64,000 nt of DNA from positions 62,001-126,000 of the forward strand of contig NZ_JBEWSZ010000008.1 of the NCBI RefSeq assembly GCF_040537815.1, given 5' to 3'. A program made the translations under genes and the position numbers. Positions 1-8,996 of this stretch are shown in pieces (position 1 is the stretch's first letter; the number at the start of each line of letters is the position of its first letter). This stretch comes from Mesorhizobium shangrilense (GTDB lineage Bacteria > Pseudomonadota > Alphaproteobacteria > Rhizobiales > Rhizobiaceae). The notes under the pieces are model-generated. The model was not told where the DNA came from and made no database searches. It saw nothing but the letters and a program-made list of their open reading frames with translations.

Positions 1-1
1 G

Positions 2-298
2 GTGCAGCCCGAGATCCTGCTGCTCGACGAACCGCTCGGCGCCCTCGACGCCATGACCAAGATCTCCATGCAGGAAGAGCTGGCACGCATCTGGAGCGAG
101 GAGAACGTCACCATGGTCATGGTCACCCACGACTTGGAGGAGGCGATCTATCTCGCCGACCGGGTGCTGATCCTGCCGAAGGACAAAGGCGGCGCGGCAC
201 GGCTGATCACCGTCGACCTGCCACGCCCCCGCGAACGCAGCGAAAGCCGCTTCGTGCGCTATCGCGAGGAACTGTTGCGCGAGTTCGGCCTGCACTGA
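2..298 (+). CDS. ABC transporter ATP-binding protein, C-terminal part (nitrate/sulfonate/taurine type)
   Basis: This is the last 98 codons of an ABC ATPase whose 5' end lies left of the window. The Walker B segment ILLLDEP is followed by a D-loop (GALDAMT) and an H-loop (VTHD), in the usual order and spacing. The sequence VTHDLEEAIYLADRVLIL and the short tail ending EFGLH are typical of the SsuB/TauB/NrtD subgroup. That subgroup energises import of sulfonates, taurine, nitrate or thiamine precursors with a partner permease and a periplasmic protein. No partner gene is visible, so the substrate cannot be given. Family assignment is firm; subfamily is inference. Confidence 0.88.
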   Translation: MQPEILLLDEPLGALDAMTKISMQEELARIWSEENVTMVMVTHDLEEAIYLADRVLILPKDKGGAARLITVDLPRPRERSESRFVRYREELLREFGLH

Positions 299-461
299 GT
301 GTCGGCTGTTCGACGACGCTGCAGGCCGCCTCGGTACGCCGCGGAAGCGAACGGATAAAGAAACTTGCACCCCCTTGCACTCCAATGTGGCCGGCAATCA
401 CGCATCCGGGACGTGCCGGGCTTTCACGCACGAACGCCTCGCATGGGAAAGGACCAAAGTC

Positions 462-805
462 ATGACTGAAGACATCACCGCCGAAGTGAGCAGCGGCAAC
501 GTGTTTGCGGACCTCGGCTTTGACAACCCGAAGAGGAATTGCTTAAGGCCAAGCTGGCCCGCGAGATCCGCGCCATTATCAAGCGCCGGCGCCTGACCCA
601 GGCGAAGTCGGCCGAGCTGCTCGGGATGAAACAGCCCGACATCTCCGCGATCGTCACCGGGCGCACGGGGAAGTTTTCAATAGACAGGCTGGTTCGCTGC
701 CTGGACCGGCTCGACTACAAGGTCGATGTGGTGGTGCGTCACAAGCTTCGCAAACACGGCGGTAGCCGACCCGACGCGGGGCGAATTGAAAAAGCCTGCG
801 CATGA
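462..805 (+). pseudogene. XRE-family helix-turn-helix regulator, frameshifted
   Basis: A reading frame starts at ATG 462 behind an AGGA-type ribosome site and encodes MTEDITAEVSSGNVFADLGF, then loses homology after position 530. The frame resumes as LLKAKLAREIRAIIKRRRLT and continues through a clear helix-turn-helix (QAKSAELLGMKQPDISAIVTG) to 805. One missing base near 531 (CCGAAGAGG where CCGGAAGAGG is expected) joins the halves into a protein of about 113 residues. It resembles the small XRE proteins that act as antitoxins of RelE/HigB-like toxins, but no toxin gene lies in the 160 bases upstream. It overlaps the next gene by four bases. It is either a real pseudogene or a sequencing error. 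Confidence 0.7.
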
Positions 806-1179
806 CGAAGCTGAGGAGGTTTAAGCCCCAGCCCGTCGGTCATTCCATCCTCAAGGAAATGCTGGCGCTGCACCTCCAGCAGCTTGAGATCGAGAATGGT
901 GGGATGGAGGCCTTCCTCCCCAAGACGGGATTGGCGCGAGGGACCTACTACACGATGCTGCGCGGTATCGGAAATCCGACCCTCAAGACAATGGAGCGCA
1001 TCGCTTCCAGGCTCAATATGACCGTATTCGAGTTGTTGGGCTTCGAGATCGACGATGCGCGCAGAGCGCTGAAGAAGCGCGGCGTCGACTATGATGAGTT
1101 GACCTCAGCCATCCGGAAAAAAGATGAAACTACCCGGCGAATAGCGCGGAAGACCCGGTCGCAGAAGCTATCGGGCTAA
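802..1179 (+). CDS. XRE-family DNA-binding protein
   Basis: This 125-residue protein has a helix-turn-helix at about residues 38-72 (MEAFLPKTGLARGTYYTMLRG, then GNPTLKTMERIASRLNMTVFEL). That is the pattern of an XRE/Cro-like domain placed after an N-terminal extension. The tail is basic. The start overlaps the stop of the preceding XRE gene in an ATGA arrangement, so the two were probably co-translated. Two adjacent small regulators suggest a relic toxin-antitoxin or phage control locus. The regulated gene is not identifiable. Confidence 0.65.
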   Translation: MTKLRRFKPQPVGHSILKEMLALHLQQLEIENGGMEAFLPKTGLARGTYYTMLRGIGNPTLKTMERIASRLNMTVFELLGFEIDDARRALKKRGVDYDELTSAIRKKDETTRRIARKTRSQKLSG

Positions 1180-1385
1180 GAGAAACAGGCCGGCCATCGT
1201 CTTTTCGCATGGGCCTGCGAGAGAATCGAGCGAGGCATGCTCGGACGCGCGCCGTTATGCCGTGCCATCGCGCCCGGTGCAGTGGCGAAGCCGCAACGGC
1301 GGTTGCCCCATTCGGCATCACTGGCGACGCCAAGCGGTTTTCTTGCGGCCGTTTCGGCAACCATCGGACAACGCTCGAGACCGAA

Positions 1386-1478
1386 ATGGCACAGACGCGG
1401 AGCATTCATCAGACGATCACCGACAGCATCGTCAACGCGATCGAGAACGGAACGGCGGGAGACTGGCAGATGGCCGGC
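1386..1478 (+). pseudogene. ArdC-like anti-restriction protein, N-terminal remnant
   Basis: From ATG 1386 about 30 codons read MAQTRSIHQTITDSIVNAIE followed by NGTAGDWQM. This matches the N-terminal pattern of ArdC/DUF1738 proteins (…QxITxxIVxxxExG…W), as in the intact copy at 56565-57512. After about 1478 the similarity stops and the frame runs into sequence that overlaps an opposing gene. I read it as the broken 5' end of a second ardC-type gene. The preceding 200 bases (1180-1385) hold no supported gene. Confidence 0.5.
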
Positions 1479-1540
1479 TCGCCGAGAGAATCGCTTGGGC
1501 GTTTACGGAACCATGCGGGCACCTTTTTCCGCCCGAGGAT

Positions 1541-2065
1541 TCAGCTCGGGCCGAGGGCATGCCGCAAATTTCCTAGTTCCGAAAGGAGCCGCTGCCCAGC
1601 GGCTTGGAGTGATTTGACTGTTTCTTCGGCTTCGTTCTCTTCGATAACAAGGACCGTACGTTGCGGTTGCTTTGATCGGAAGGCAAGCGTTCGCAAGACG
1701 AGCAACCAACCCCCTCGTTGGTCGAGCACGACTTTGCCGACACCGTGGCCCAGCGACGTGCGCAGGCCCTCATGGGTGCGGAAGGCCGATAGTGCTGCTG
1801 CGGATGCCTTTCCTTCCAAAGCGAAAGCTCCGGCTGGTGCGGTCAAAGTTGCCAATTCTTCGAACCGTTGCCCGACGAGATGGGGCAGTTTCACGACAGT
1901 GCCACGCTGCGATGTATTCGCTAGCACCAAAAGCGTCTCACTAACGGCTGCCTCGCTTCGCGCAAATATATCGAGGCAACGTCCACGCCATGCGTTTGCA
2001 GCCATGTGAGCCCGAGGCCACTGGGCGTTGTCGACAGTAGGGATAGGGCTCGTTTCGGTATCCAT
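1541..2065 (-). CDS. hypothetical protein
   Basis: This leftward frame of 174 codons has protein-like composition: hydrophobic and charged residues alternate, and there are no low-complexity runs. It is soluble, with no signal peptide or membrane segment. An internal methionine at 2005 (MAANAWRGRCLDIF) is a reasonable alternative start because the first 20 residues look weak and no ribosome site stands out at either. The opposite strand also carries a long frame here, which I consider a shadow beyond the ardC remnant. Function unknown. Confidence 0.5.
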   Translation of the reverse strand: MDTETSPIPTVDNAQWPRAHMAANAWRGRCLDIFARSEAAVSETLLVLANTSQRGTVVKLPHLVGQRFEELATLTAPAGAFALEGKASAAALSAFRTHEGLRTSLGHGVGKVVLDQRGGWLLVLRTLAFRSKQPQRTVLVIEENEAEETVKSLQAAGQRLLSELGNLRHALGPS

Positions 2066-2374
2066 ATGGGAACCGATAATAGCAACCGAAACTTACCAAT
2101 ACGTTGGCCGTGAGAGCAGGGCGATGCATCATTGTGTGTCGACATACGCTGCTAAATGCATCGCCGGCAACACCTCGATCTGGATTGTGAGGTGGATTAA
2201 TTTAAGGATTGCAACTGGAATCGATCGGAGTCTTACTGTTCATTCGCGAGCCTGTGCGCAACGGGGTGCCGATGATCGTCGTGGCCGAAGCCCTTGGGCA
2301 GGTGAAATCAGGATGGCCGAGAAGCACTATGCGCAGGCGGCTCGCTCCTGATATTGAGGGAATATAGCGCGCTC
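2066..2374. other. intergenic stretch, nothing recognised
   Basis: About 310 bases separate two leftward genes. Short open frames on both strands lack ribosome sites and recognisable motifs. No hairpin or repeat stands out. Confidence 0.4.
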
Positions 2375-3547
2375 CTACTTCTCCTTCTTTTTGGGGCATT
2401 CATACAATGGCCATTGTTTTGCAAGGCCCAACTTCACCAATAGAAATCGATGTAGAGTTCCCACATCCATCAGCTCTGAGTTCTCTTCACATATCCTTTC
2501 GTTGAGCCATGTCGCCCCTTCACCATCGTATTTCGGGTCTGTTTTCCACCGAGCAAATTCGTCAAGCATATCGAACTGAAGTCGGTTTTCTCCGTGCATC
2601 ATTGCGCCGAACTCGAATATATAACCGGCAACATCCGAAAAATCCCCTCCCTCGAAGTATCTCATCGAAAGCATCGAAAGTGTGCAATAGTCTTGTGGAA
2701 TCGGCATAGAACTAAATAGGATAACTGGTTCACTTTTGTGATCAAGAGCTTCGGTTGTAGGAAAATGTGATCGCTGTATCACATCATACGCACAACTATC
2801 AAGAACGCTCTTCGCTTTGAATGCGATGAATCTAACAAGATCCAACGGAATTGGTTGCGTTCTGGACGGGATCATTATCGGCAAGAAAGCTGTCTCTTCA
2901 CCGTGGTCAAAGTACAATTTCATATCTGATCCGGTTATCTCCATCGAATTTCCAGAGTCTTTGTTAAAAACAAGTCGAGCAGAGACGTCTATAATTGAAC
3001 AGTTGCTCTCGCAGTCGAGATAGATATCTATCGTATTGCGCCTTATCCCCATATAGTACTGGATTATCTGTATGACATCGGAAACGCTAATATCTACTAC
3101 GGGAATTTTGTAGTCTATACCGCTGAAGTAAAGAATATGAGAGACTTTCTCATTGGGATTCAGCTTGAAGCGGATAGTGCCGATATCTTTGAAGTCCGGA
3201 TCTAAATGCCTACCTTGATAGCCTACCGATCTATTGCGGCCGCTCTCGTCGAAATCAAAAGATAGATCTAGGGCGTCCGGAGCCACAGAAGCATCCGCAT
3301 AGGCTAACTGTTGCTTCAGGTAATCTGACTGAAACCCAAACTTCTGGAAGGCGGCACTCATCTGTATGCTGTCGACGTAGTAACATGTACCGCACCAGAG
3401 CGGCTTCAGCCACATGAATAATATCGCAGCGAAAACCAGGATCGTCAGCAACACTCCCAAGCTTTTGTAGGATTGGCCCTTGGACTCCGGGGCAGGTGCA
3501 GACGCTGACGCGGGCGCTGGAGATGCGATCCTCTTGTTGCTGCTCAT
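2375..3547 (-). CDS. hypothetical single-pass membrane protein
   Basis: This 390-residue protein has an alanine/proline-rich cytoplasmic N-terminus (residues 1-25). One transmembrane helix follows at about 30-48 (LGVLLTILVFAAILFMWL), then a large domain of about 340 residues with scattered cysteines (WCGTC near the membrane, CESNC in the middle). The topology suggests a large periplasmic part. The gene is lower in G+C than its neighbours, with many AT-rich codons, so it probably arrived separately. I do not recognise the family. Its place next to a nuclease-fold gene and the T4SS cargo region may be chance. Confidence 0.7.
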   Translation of the reverse strand: MSSNKRIASPAPASASAPAPESKGQSYKSLGVLLTILVFAAILFMWLKPLWCGTCYYVDSIQMSAAFQKFGFQSDYLKQQLAYADASVAPDALDLSFDFDESGRNRSVGYQGRHLDPDFKDIGTIRFKLNPNEKVSHILYFSGIDYKIPVVDISVSDVIQIIQYYMGIRRNTIDIYLDCESNCSIIDVSARLVFNKDSGNSMEITGSDMKLYFDHGEETAFLPIMIPSRTQPIPLDLVRFIAFKAKSVLDSCAYDVIQRSHFPTTEALDHKSEPVILFSSMPIPQDYCTLSMLSMRYFEGGDFSDVAGYIFEFGAMMHGENRLQFDMLDEFARWKTDPKYDGEGATWLNERICEENSELMDVGTLHRFLLVKLGLAKQWPLYECPKKKEK

Positions 3548-3617
3548 TCTTTCCTCGATATCCTAGGCACTAGCCAAAAGGAAAACGCGAAACTGTGCCT
3601 ATCCCAACCTCTCCAGA

Positions 3618-4535
3618 TCAGCAAAGTGTCTCGCACGCCACCCCGTCGCTATCGCGATCCAGTTTGCGGCCCCAAGAGCAGTTGTGCAAATACCATTGGG
3701 CCTCATCACATGAGCCGACCTGCGAACAGGTGCGCCGCAGCTCGCATGAATAGCCGCCGCTCTGCATGACCAGCTTGCGGCTGACGATGCCGAGTGGCTG
3801 GCTCAGCGGCGCCGCACCGTCGGGGTGCGATGCGCGCCAGTCCCACGGCGCTTGGAAGTTACCGACCCACATGCCGACCTTCGCAGTCTCCGCCTTTGCC
3901 TGCTGCGGTGCATAGGCGCCATGGCTGTACTTCGGCCAGTCCAGCGCCAAGCCATTCTCGACAAGCCATCCGGCGACGCTCTTGCCGTCCGCACGGTAGC
4001 AATCGCCTACATAGCGGCCGTACCTGTCCCATGACATGAACGTGCAACGAGTGGGCCTGGAAAGCGTCAGGAACGTATCGAGAGCAGCGGCCGACTTGAC
4101 GCCGCACTGGTAGCGAAAGCCCTTGGCGTCGTCGCACTGCTGCGCGGACTCGGGTGCGTCGATGCCGTTGAAGCGGATGCGTTGACCATGGATCTCGATC
4201 GTGTCGCCGTCGATGACTGAAGCGACGCCGGCGATCGGCGCCGGCGATCGTCCAATCCAGTGTGATACGTTCAGGTCGGGGGCGCCTTCGCTGTGCTGCA
4301 CGACAAACTGCGTCACGTAGGCGGCCATAGCTGCAACTGTCACGAACACAAGCCGCTTCGGAACACTTGCCAGGAGGCGTGCACGCCGAAGCTTGGCGCC
4401 GGTCCGCTTGCGCCATTGGTCAGACTGATTGTCGTATCGGTATTTGTCCAAGCCCCTCACTCCCCAACGAGAGAATGCGTCCGCTGCGGAAGAGAGTCCA
4501 GATGTCATCAGATCGGCTTCAACGCCCGCTAACAC
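3618..4535 (-). CDS. SNase-like thermonuclease with C-terminal Excalibur domain
   Basis: This 305-residue protein has a membrane helix near residues 60-80 (LVFVTVAAMAAYVTQFVV). A staphylococcal nuclease fold follows at about 100-230, with the core VIDGDTIEIHGQRIRFNGID, then APES and later DRYGRYVG. The metal and catalytic positions (Asp of DGDT, Arg of IRF, Asp-Ala-Pro-Glu, Arg of the second motif) are all present, so it should be an active Ca2+-dependent nuclease. The C-terminal 55 residues carry cysteine pairs and a DxDxDGxxCE signature (DRDSDGVACE), the Excalibur calcium-binding motif. The helix would anchor it on the outer face of the membrane. This is the only clearly complete active site among the five SNase-fold genes of the window. 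Confidence 0.85.
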   Translation of the reverse strand: MLAGVEADLMTSGLSSAADAFSRWGVRGLDKYRYDNQSDQWRKRTGAKLRRARLLASVPKRLVFVTVAAMAAYVTQFVVQHSEGAPDLNVSHWIGRSPAPIAGVASVIDGDTIEIHGQRIRFNGIDAPESAQQCDDAKGFRYQCGVKSAAALDTFLTLSRPTRCTFMSWDRYGRYVGDCYRADGKSVAGWLVENGLALDWPKYSHGAYAPQQAKAETAKVGMWVGNFQAPWDWRASHPDGAAPLSQPLGIVSRKLVMQSGGYSCELRRTCSQVGSCDEAQWYLHNCSWGRKLDRDSDGVACETLC

Positions 4536-4904
4536 GGCGCGCGGTGGCCGGCCCGGGGCCGCGCATATAGTGGAGCTCCGGCCGGTAGCGCGGTGTAACG
4601 AATTCGCGAAAGGTTGATGCCAACCGAATGATCAAAGCCGAACGTCCCATGGCGGCTGCTAGGAACGCTGCGGGAAGGCCAAACAGAAGCTTGCGCGACA
4701 TCATTGTCCCAACGTCATACGCCGGTGTCGATGGGGAACAGGGTCTTTGTGCCCGGCATGCCTGAAGCTGTGGGCGCAAGAACCGTGCCACGCTTGCCCC
4801 GCGCACGATTTCCGACGGGAGTCGCGTCGCCTCAACTCTGCTCGTAGCCGTTGCTTGTCATCTTCCTTCTAAGGCGCAATAGTTTTTGCGGGAGGGAAAG
4901 ATCG
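4536..4904. other. intergenic stretch between divergent genes
   Basis: The 369 bases separate a leftward nuclease gene from a rightward small gene and should contain both promoters. I see no convincing gene; a leftward frame at 4519-4806 has no ribosome site and no motif. Confidence 0.4.
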
Positions 4905-5132
4905 ATGCGCGAACTGCCGCGAAACATCGACGCCGATGTGGTGCTCGCGATCGGCGAGATGCTCGACGACCACGCAAGAATGGCGTCGGTCTCGCTCGCC
5001 GCTGCAGTCACCCACATTCGAAAGCTGCAACAAACGGCGCTGAGCGATGACGAGGTTGAGCAACTTGTTGTGGAAATGGCTGGCTCGCGCGGCCTTGCCG
5101 TGAAGTTTGATCGCCGCCCGTCTGGAACATAA
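4905..5132 (+). CDS. small hypothetical protein
   Basis: The frame encodes 75 residues beginning MRELPRNIDADVVLAIGEML. ATG 4905 is chosen because a strong GGGAGGGA ribosome site sits just upstream; an earlier in-frame ATG at 4851 lacks one. The protein is helical and acidic, with no signal peptide, and ends in a basic stretch (KFDRRPSGT). The composition is consistent with a small regulatory or antitoxin-like protein, but I do not recognise it. Confidence 0.6.
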   Translation: MRELPRNIDADVVLAIGEMLDDHARMASVSLAAAVTHIRKLQQTALSDDEVEQLVVEMAGSRGLAVKFDRRPSGT

Positions 5133-5166
5133 TCGGCCGGACGCATTGACCGATGAGTCGGTCGCG

Positions 5167-5352
5167 CTATTCCATGTCGGGCACTTCGCCCTGAGCGAAA
5201 AGCACCGTCGGCGGCCCGTAGTCGCCTAGCGCTGGATCGGCGTCGCGGCTCCAAGCTATGACGCCCACATGGTTGCCCGCCAGCGCCTTGGCGGTTCGAA
5301 CTGCTCTATCTTCGCTTTGCTGATCGGTCAGGCCATCCGGGACCTGCCGCAT
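5167..5352 (-). CDS. small hypothetical protein
   Basis: The leftward frame carries a protein-like segment (RAVRTAKALAGNHVGVIAWS, then a glycine/proline-rich end). The start at 5352 is uncertain; an upstream start at 5388 would overlap the cold-shock pseudogene end. No membrane segment is present. It resembles small conserved rhizobial proteins of unknown role, from memory only. Confidence 0.4.
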   Translation of the reverse strand: MRQVPDGLTDQQSEDRAVRTAKALAGNHVGVIAWSRDADPALGDYGPPTVLFAQGEVPDME

Positions 5353-5384
5353 GCTTCCGGCTCTTGCGGGACGCAGCCGAAAAA

Positions 5385-5520
5385 TCAACCAGCTTTGCTG
5401 AGGCTGCCAGCGGAAGACTTGCCAGTGCGGCGGTCCTGCTCGACCTCGTAGTTGATCTTCTGGCCGTCAGCCAGGCTCGAGAGGCCCGCGCGTTCGACAG
5501 CGCACGGTTCCAGTCGCCAT
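5385..5520 (-). pseudogene. cold-shock protein gene with internal deletion
   Basis: On the minus strand a typical cspA-type start (AAGGA ribosome site, then ATG reading MATGTV) at 5520 runs straight into the C-terminal half of a cold-shock protein. That half reads AVERAGLSSLADGQKINYEV, then EQDRRTGKSSAGSL, and stops at 5385. The middle of the OB fold, with both RNA-binding motifs, is missing: roughly 25-30 codons. The two parts are in different frames, so no useful product can be made. Both ends of the gene survive, which marks a simple internal deletion rather than an insertion. Confidence 0.85.
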
Positions 5521-6336
5521 ATGCGTATTCCTTGTAAAGTTCGCAACGCGTTTGGTTCGGCGATTAAGCCGGACCGGTTGTTATTGAGCGCTAATATAGG
5601 CGCAGCAAACGCGAAAGACCGCAAGGCCCGGAGCGACACACCTGGTTAGCGCATTGTGCACTCATCTGGACCAGCGACGCCAAGCGGCGACGCGAAGGCA
5701 GATGAAGCTAATGGACCAGGGGGTAAACTCTTGCAATGAGGAGCCGCGGTCAGGGTCTCAGGGACGGCGAGCTTCCCTGCGCTAGCCAACACTGACGCAC
5801 CGCGTAACGCCTTACTCACGGCCGCGGGATTGAGCGAGTGGTTCACATAGCCACCTTCGTGCATAGCCACCCTGGCAAGAGCTTTGAGGGAGTTTCGAAA
5901 ATTGGATAGTTTCGAGAGGATGGCGCTAATCGATGCGGCCAAGCGCGGACGCGATCGATAATGCGCGCGTTTTGCTGGATCAGTTCAGAGGTAAGTCAGA
6001 AACACTCGCCCGAGCGACCGACGACTTTCTGCTTGATCTGATGACCCTGGTGTTTGTTGCAGAAACCACCCGCGAGAGGTCCACAATCCGGCGCGGCGGT
6101 TGGCGCGCATTTGACCAGGATCAGGCTGTTGTTGGTGGTGATAGTCTGAAGCATAGGCGTCCGTCCCGGTAGAGAGACGTCGCAACCAGCAAGAAGGCGC
6201 CGATCTGTTTGTCGGCGAACCGCTTGAGTCGTGGCTTGGACGGCAGTAACGTCTTCAAAAACCGTGGGAAAATGCGTGGGGGCGCCCTTTGTCGTCGAGA
6301 TCAAACAGAAGCGTGGGCTCGTGAAGCGGCCACAGT
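5521..6336. other. degraded region, no certain gene
   Basis: A leftward 98-codon frame at 5646-5942 contains a protein-like stretch (ARVAMHEGGYVNHSLNPAAV) but begins and ends without supporting signals. It may be a fragment of a larger gene. Other frames overlap each other and look like shadows. The stretch lies between two clear pseudogenes and is probably debris. Confidence 0.4.
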
Positions 6337-6945
6337 CGATCTGGGGCGGCATCGACCTGGCTGCCATCGCGAACGAGGCCGACAAGGCTTCAGGCGCCAA
6401 GGTCCCCTATTTCGAGGGCTATCTGTGAGACCCGCCGCGCGCCAAGGAAGCAATCCGGCAAACGGCGAAGCTTGCCCATGCGGCGGGCCGCGAAGTGTCG
6501 ATGACGCTGTCGGATTCGTTCTGTGTCGACCGCTAACCGCGACGAGTTCCTCGAGCTGATGCGCTCCGGCACCGTCGATATCGTCTTCGCGATAGCCACG
6601 AGATCAAGTCGCTCTACCAGACCTCGTCGTTCGACGAGGCGCTGGTGCAGATCCGCAAGGATTGCCGGATCGCCGCCGTGACCCGGTCGGAAAAAGGCTC
6701 GGTCATCGTGCGCGGCCGACGAGACCGTCGTCATCCAGGCGACCGCGATCAGGGAACTGGTCGATACGACCGGCGCCGGCGACGTCTACGCTGCCGGCTT
6801 CCTCTATGGTTGCACGACCGGGCGCAGCCTCAGGGATTGCGGCGATCTCGGCTCGCTGGCGGCCGGGCTGGTGATCCAACAGATGGGGCCGAGGCCCAGG
6901 CAGAATCTGCGCCATGAGGCCGAGCAGGTCGGGCTGCTGAGGCGA
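6337..6945 (+). pseudogene. PfkB-family adenosine kinase, broken
   Basis: Pieces of an adenosine kinase appear in order across all frames: VPYFEGYL, then DPPRAKEAI, MTLSDSFCVDR, DEFLELMRSGTVDIVF, IAAVTRSEKGSVIV, and LVDTTGAGDVYAAGFLYG with VIQQMGPRPR. The DTTGAGD element is the PfkB signature 2 with the catalytic Asp. An in-frame TGA follows FEGYL (TGG expected), an extra base after FCVDR shifts the frame, and at least two further shifts follow. The N-terminal third is missing. The gene would have converted adenosine to AMP in purine salvage. It is a chromosome-type gene that decayed after capture. Confidence 0.8.
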
Positions 6946-7173
6946 ACGGCAGGCTTGCGACCAAGCGCTCGCAGGCACTCAAGGTGTTTGACATCGAAAA
7001 GCCAAGCAAGTGCCTTTTCGTCCGCTGCACGGACGGGGTAGTTGCTTTTGACAAAGCTAAGGCAGACTCGAAAACATACGGCCTGAACCCAACGTGAGTC
7101 TGGTGGGTCTTCCAAGCGCCGATTTGGCCGGGTAGAGTTTGCAGGGGCGCGAACAACCGGATGAACAAACGGC

Positions 7174-7851
7174 ATGATGCTGGAAAAACTGCGGGCATGT
7201 TGGGGGTTTACCCCGACCGTCGATAGGAACGTCGCCCTGGTCGAAGGCTTTCTGAAGGGCATGCGCTTCGCCGACCTGGCGCAGGAACATGACTTGTCGA
7301 CATCGAGGGTGCGCCAAATCATCGAGAGGGCCGATCGACTCGTGGGCGGCGGCATCCTGACCGAGGCTAAACCGTCCAAGGCCTCGCCTCGAACCGAATT
7401 CATGGTCGATTATCCGTATGTGTGGAACCTGGCCCAGATGCACCGGCTCGGTAGCGTCACGCCGCACCATTTCTTTACGGAGTTGGAACGCGCGGGATCG
7501 CTGGAGCGGTTGGTGGACATGATGAAGCGGTTGCCGAGCCGCGCACGAACAACACGTGAGCTGGTGCGCCTCGTGTGGCTAAAGGAGAAGGGCGAGAGCC
7601 CATGGCCTGCAATGAAGCGATCAAGCATTGCGATCGTGCAACCAACCTGCCCGGTCGACCATCCGGACCGCGGCCTTCAATGCCAGCTCGCCTTGGAACC
7701 GGCCGTCCAGCAATTGGTTGAGCGCGCAGCGGAATCCGGCTGGACCGAGGACGAGATAGCCCGCGCGCTCCTCGAGCTCGCCGGCGCACGCCTCAAGAGC
7801 AGCTCTGCCAATTGCGCGACTGAGAGGGCGATAGACCGCGCGAGGAGATGA
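7174..7851 (+). CDS. hypothetical HTH protein, possibly a chimaera
   Basis: The first 60 residues contain a sigma-70 region-4-like helix-turn-helix (EGFLKGMRFADLAQEHDLST, then SRVRQIIERAD). A helical middle follows to about residue 145. The last part (LEPAVQQLVERAAESGWTED, then EIARALLELA) looks like a separate short family in which GW…E(I/V) recurs. The two parts may have been fused by deletion. A 225-codon frame without stops suggests it is or recently was coding. A DinB-like remnant follows, so an SOS or plasmid-maintenance link is conceivable but unproven. Confidence 0.45.
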   Translation: MMLEKLRACWGFTPTVDRNVALVEGFLKGMRFADLAQEHDLSTSRVRQIIERADRLVGGGILTEAKPSKASPRTEFMVDYPYVWNLAQMHRLGSVTPHHFFTELERAGSLERLVDMMKRLPSRARTTRELVRLVWLKEKGESPWPAMKRSSIAIVQPTCPVDHPDRGLQCQLALEPAVQQLVERAAESGWTEDEIARALLELAGARLKSSSANCATERAIDRARR

Positions 7852-7997
7852 GCAGCATCTCCCGCAAAAGCAGGCCGTTGCGTTCCCTGTGATGATTTCG
7901 AGGATCGGCGCGAACGACAACGCCAAGGTATCGAGTAAGGCGAACGGCAAGTATGTCGGCCGACAGGACACGGCAAGCACACGGGATCCAACAACGT

Positions 7998-8500
7998 CGG
8001 TCGCATACTGTGCCCTTGCCGCAGCGTCTTTGGTACGCGCTGCACGGCTATGACATTCAGGCTCCCCCGTCGAGCTGCGGAATGTTCGGCCATGGTCGCG
8101 TGCTGCCGCCGGAATCGCGAACGATCAGCGGTGCGCGCGAGATCTCGCGCCTGCTGCTGATCAAGGCGGCGCGGCGCCTGCGGCGAGAGAGTTTCTATGC
8201 TGGTGGGCTGTGGCTATGGCTCTCTATCCGAGACGGGTCGTAGCTCGGCAAGCGCCATTTGCCGATCGTCAATGACGATCATGCGATCCTCTCGGCGCTG
8301 GCCGAACTGTGGGTCCAGGTTCGGCAGAATTATCCGCGCGGCCTGACGATATTCCGGGTGGGCGTCACCCTCTACGATCTGTCGCCGGCGGGTGAGCGGA
8401 ACCTTGATTTGCTGCTGAACGACGATCGGATTCGCCGGCGATGGGAAAGCGCCAACGCGGCGGCCGACCGCCTCAGCCCATCTTCCCACGGTGGCGCGGG
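7998..8500 (+). pseudogene. Y-family DNA polymerase (DinB-like), C-terminal remnant
   Basis: The frame contains LWYALHGYDIQAPPSS, then GHGRVLPPESRTISGAREIS and RLLLIKAARRLRR. This resembles the little-finger region of DinB/ImuB-like translesion polymerases on rhizobial plasmids. A single TAG at 8241-8243 interrupts it at a position where tryptophan is expected. The same frame then continues PIVNDDHAILSALAELWVQV and RNLDLLLNDDRIRRRWES. The catalytic palm is absent, so this is a double lesion: 5' truncation and a nonsense codon. Confidence 0.55.
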
Positions 8501-8996
8501 CTGGCTCCGCGCGGGCTCCTTCCACCCTCACAAATCGGTTCCGTTGCATTCCCTGCAAGCGCAAGTAGCCGCACGTTCGTCGCTGCGCGGTGACGGTGCA
8601 TTTCATGTCAAAATGGTAAAAGATTCTTGTGCATTCGGGTTACCTAAAATAAGGTAACTCACAAAGGGTAGCCCTAAGGGATTGGGAAAAAGCTGAACCA
8701 CTTCAATTAGCTAGACGGTGCATTCTTTGAAGTGCGCGACATTCGAAGTCTATAGATAGGCGCAAGAGGGAACGCTTAAACAAACGTAATCGAACCGAAA
8801 GAGGTTCGTTCCGTATTGGGACGCCTGATCACGGCTGATCGGGACTCTTAGGCGGAAAATTGGGGTAATACGATGGGGCGGAGGGGGCGTGCCATGAACC
8901 AAGACTCTTAATTCTCCAATCATTGGAGTCAGGTTAGCGGCGGCGAGTCAAAAACACACCCGAATCATTGTCGGGCTAAGAAGGTGAAATACGCTC
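8501..8996. promoter_or_regulatory. intergenic region with palindromic operator candidate
   Basis: About 500 bases without a supported gene lead into the HTH gene at 8997. At 8914-8928 lies a perfect 15-base palindrome (CTCCAAT-C-ATTGGAG), about 70 bases before that start. A second, looser dyad with GATCACGGCTGATC lies near 8827-8840. The downstream gene encodes a repressor-type HTH, so autoregulation through the 8914 site is plausible. The site is directly visible; its role is inference. Confidence 0.45.

Noticed and set aside
1209..2009. Rightward 266-codon frame
   Set aside because: Only the segment at 1386-1478 has meaning (ArdC-like start); the rest is antisense to a more protein-like leftward gene.
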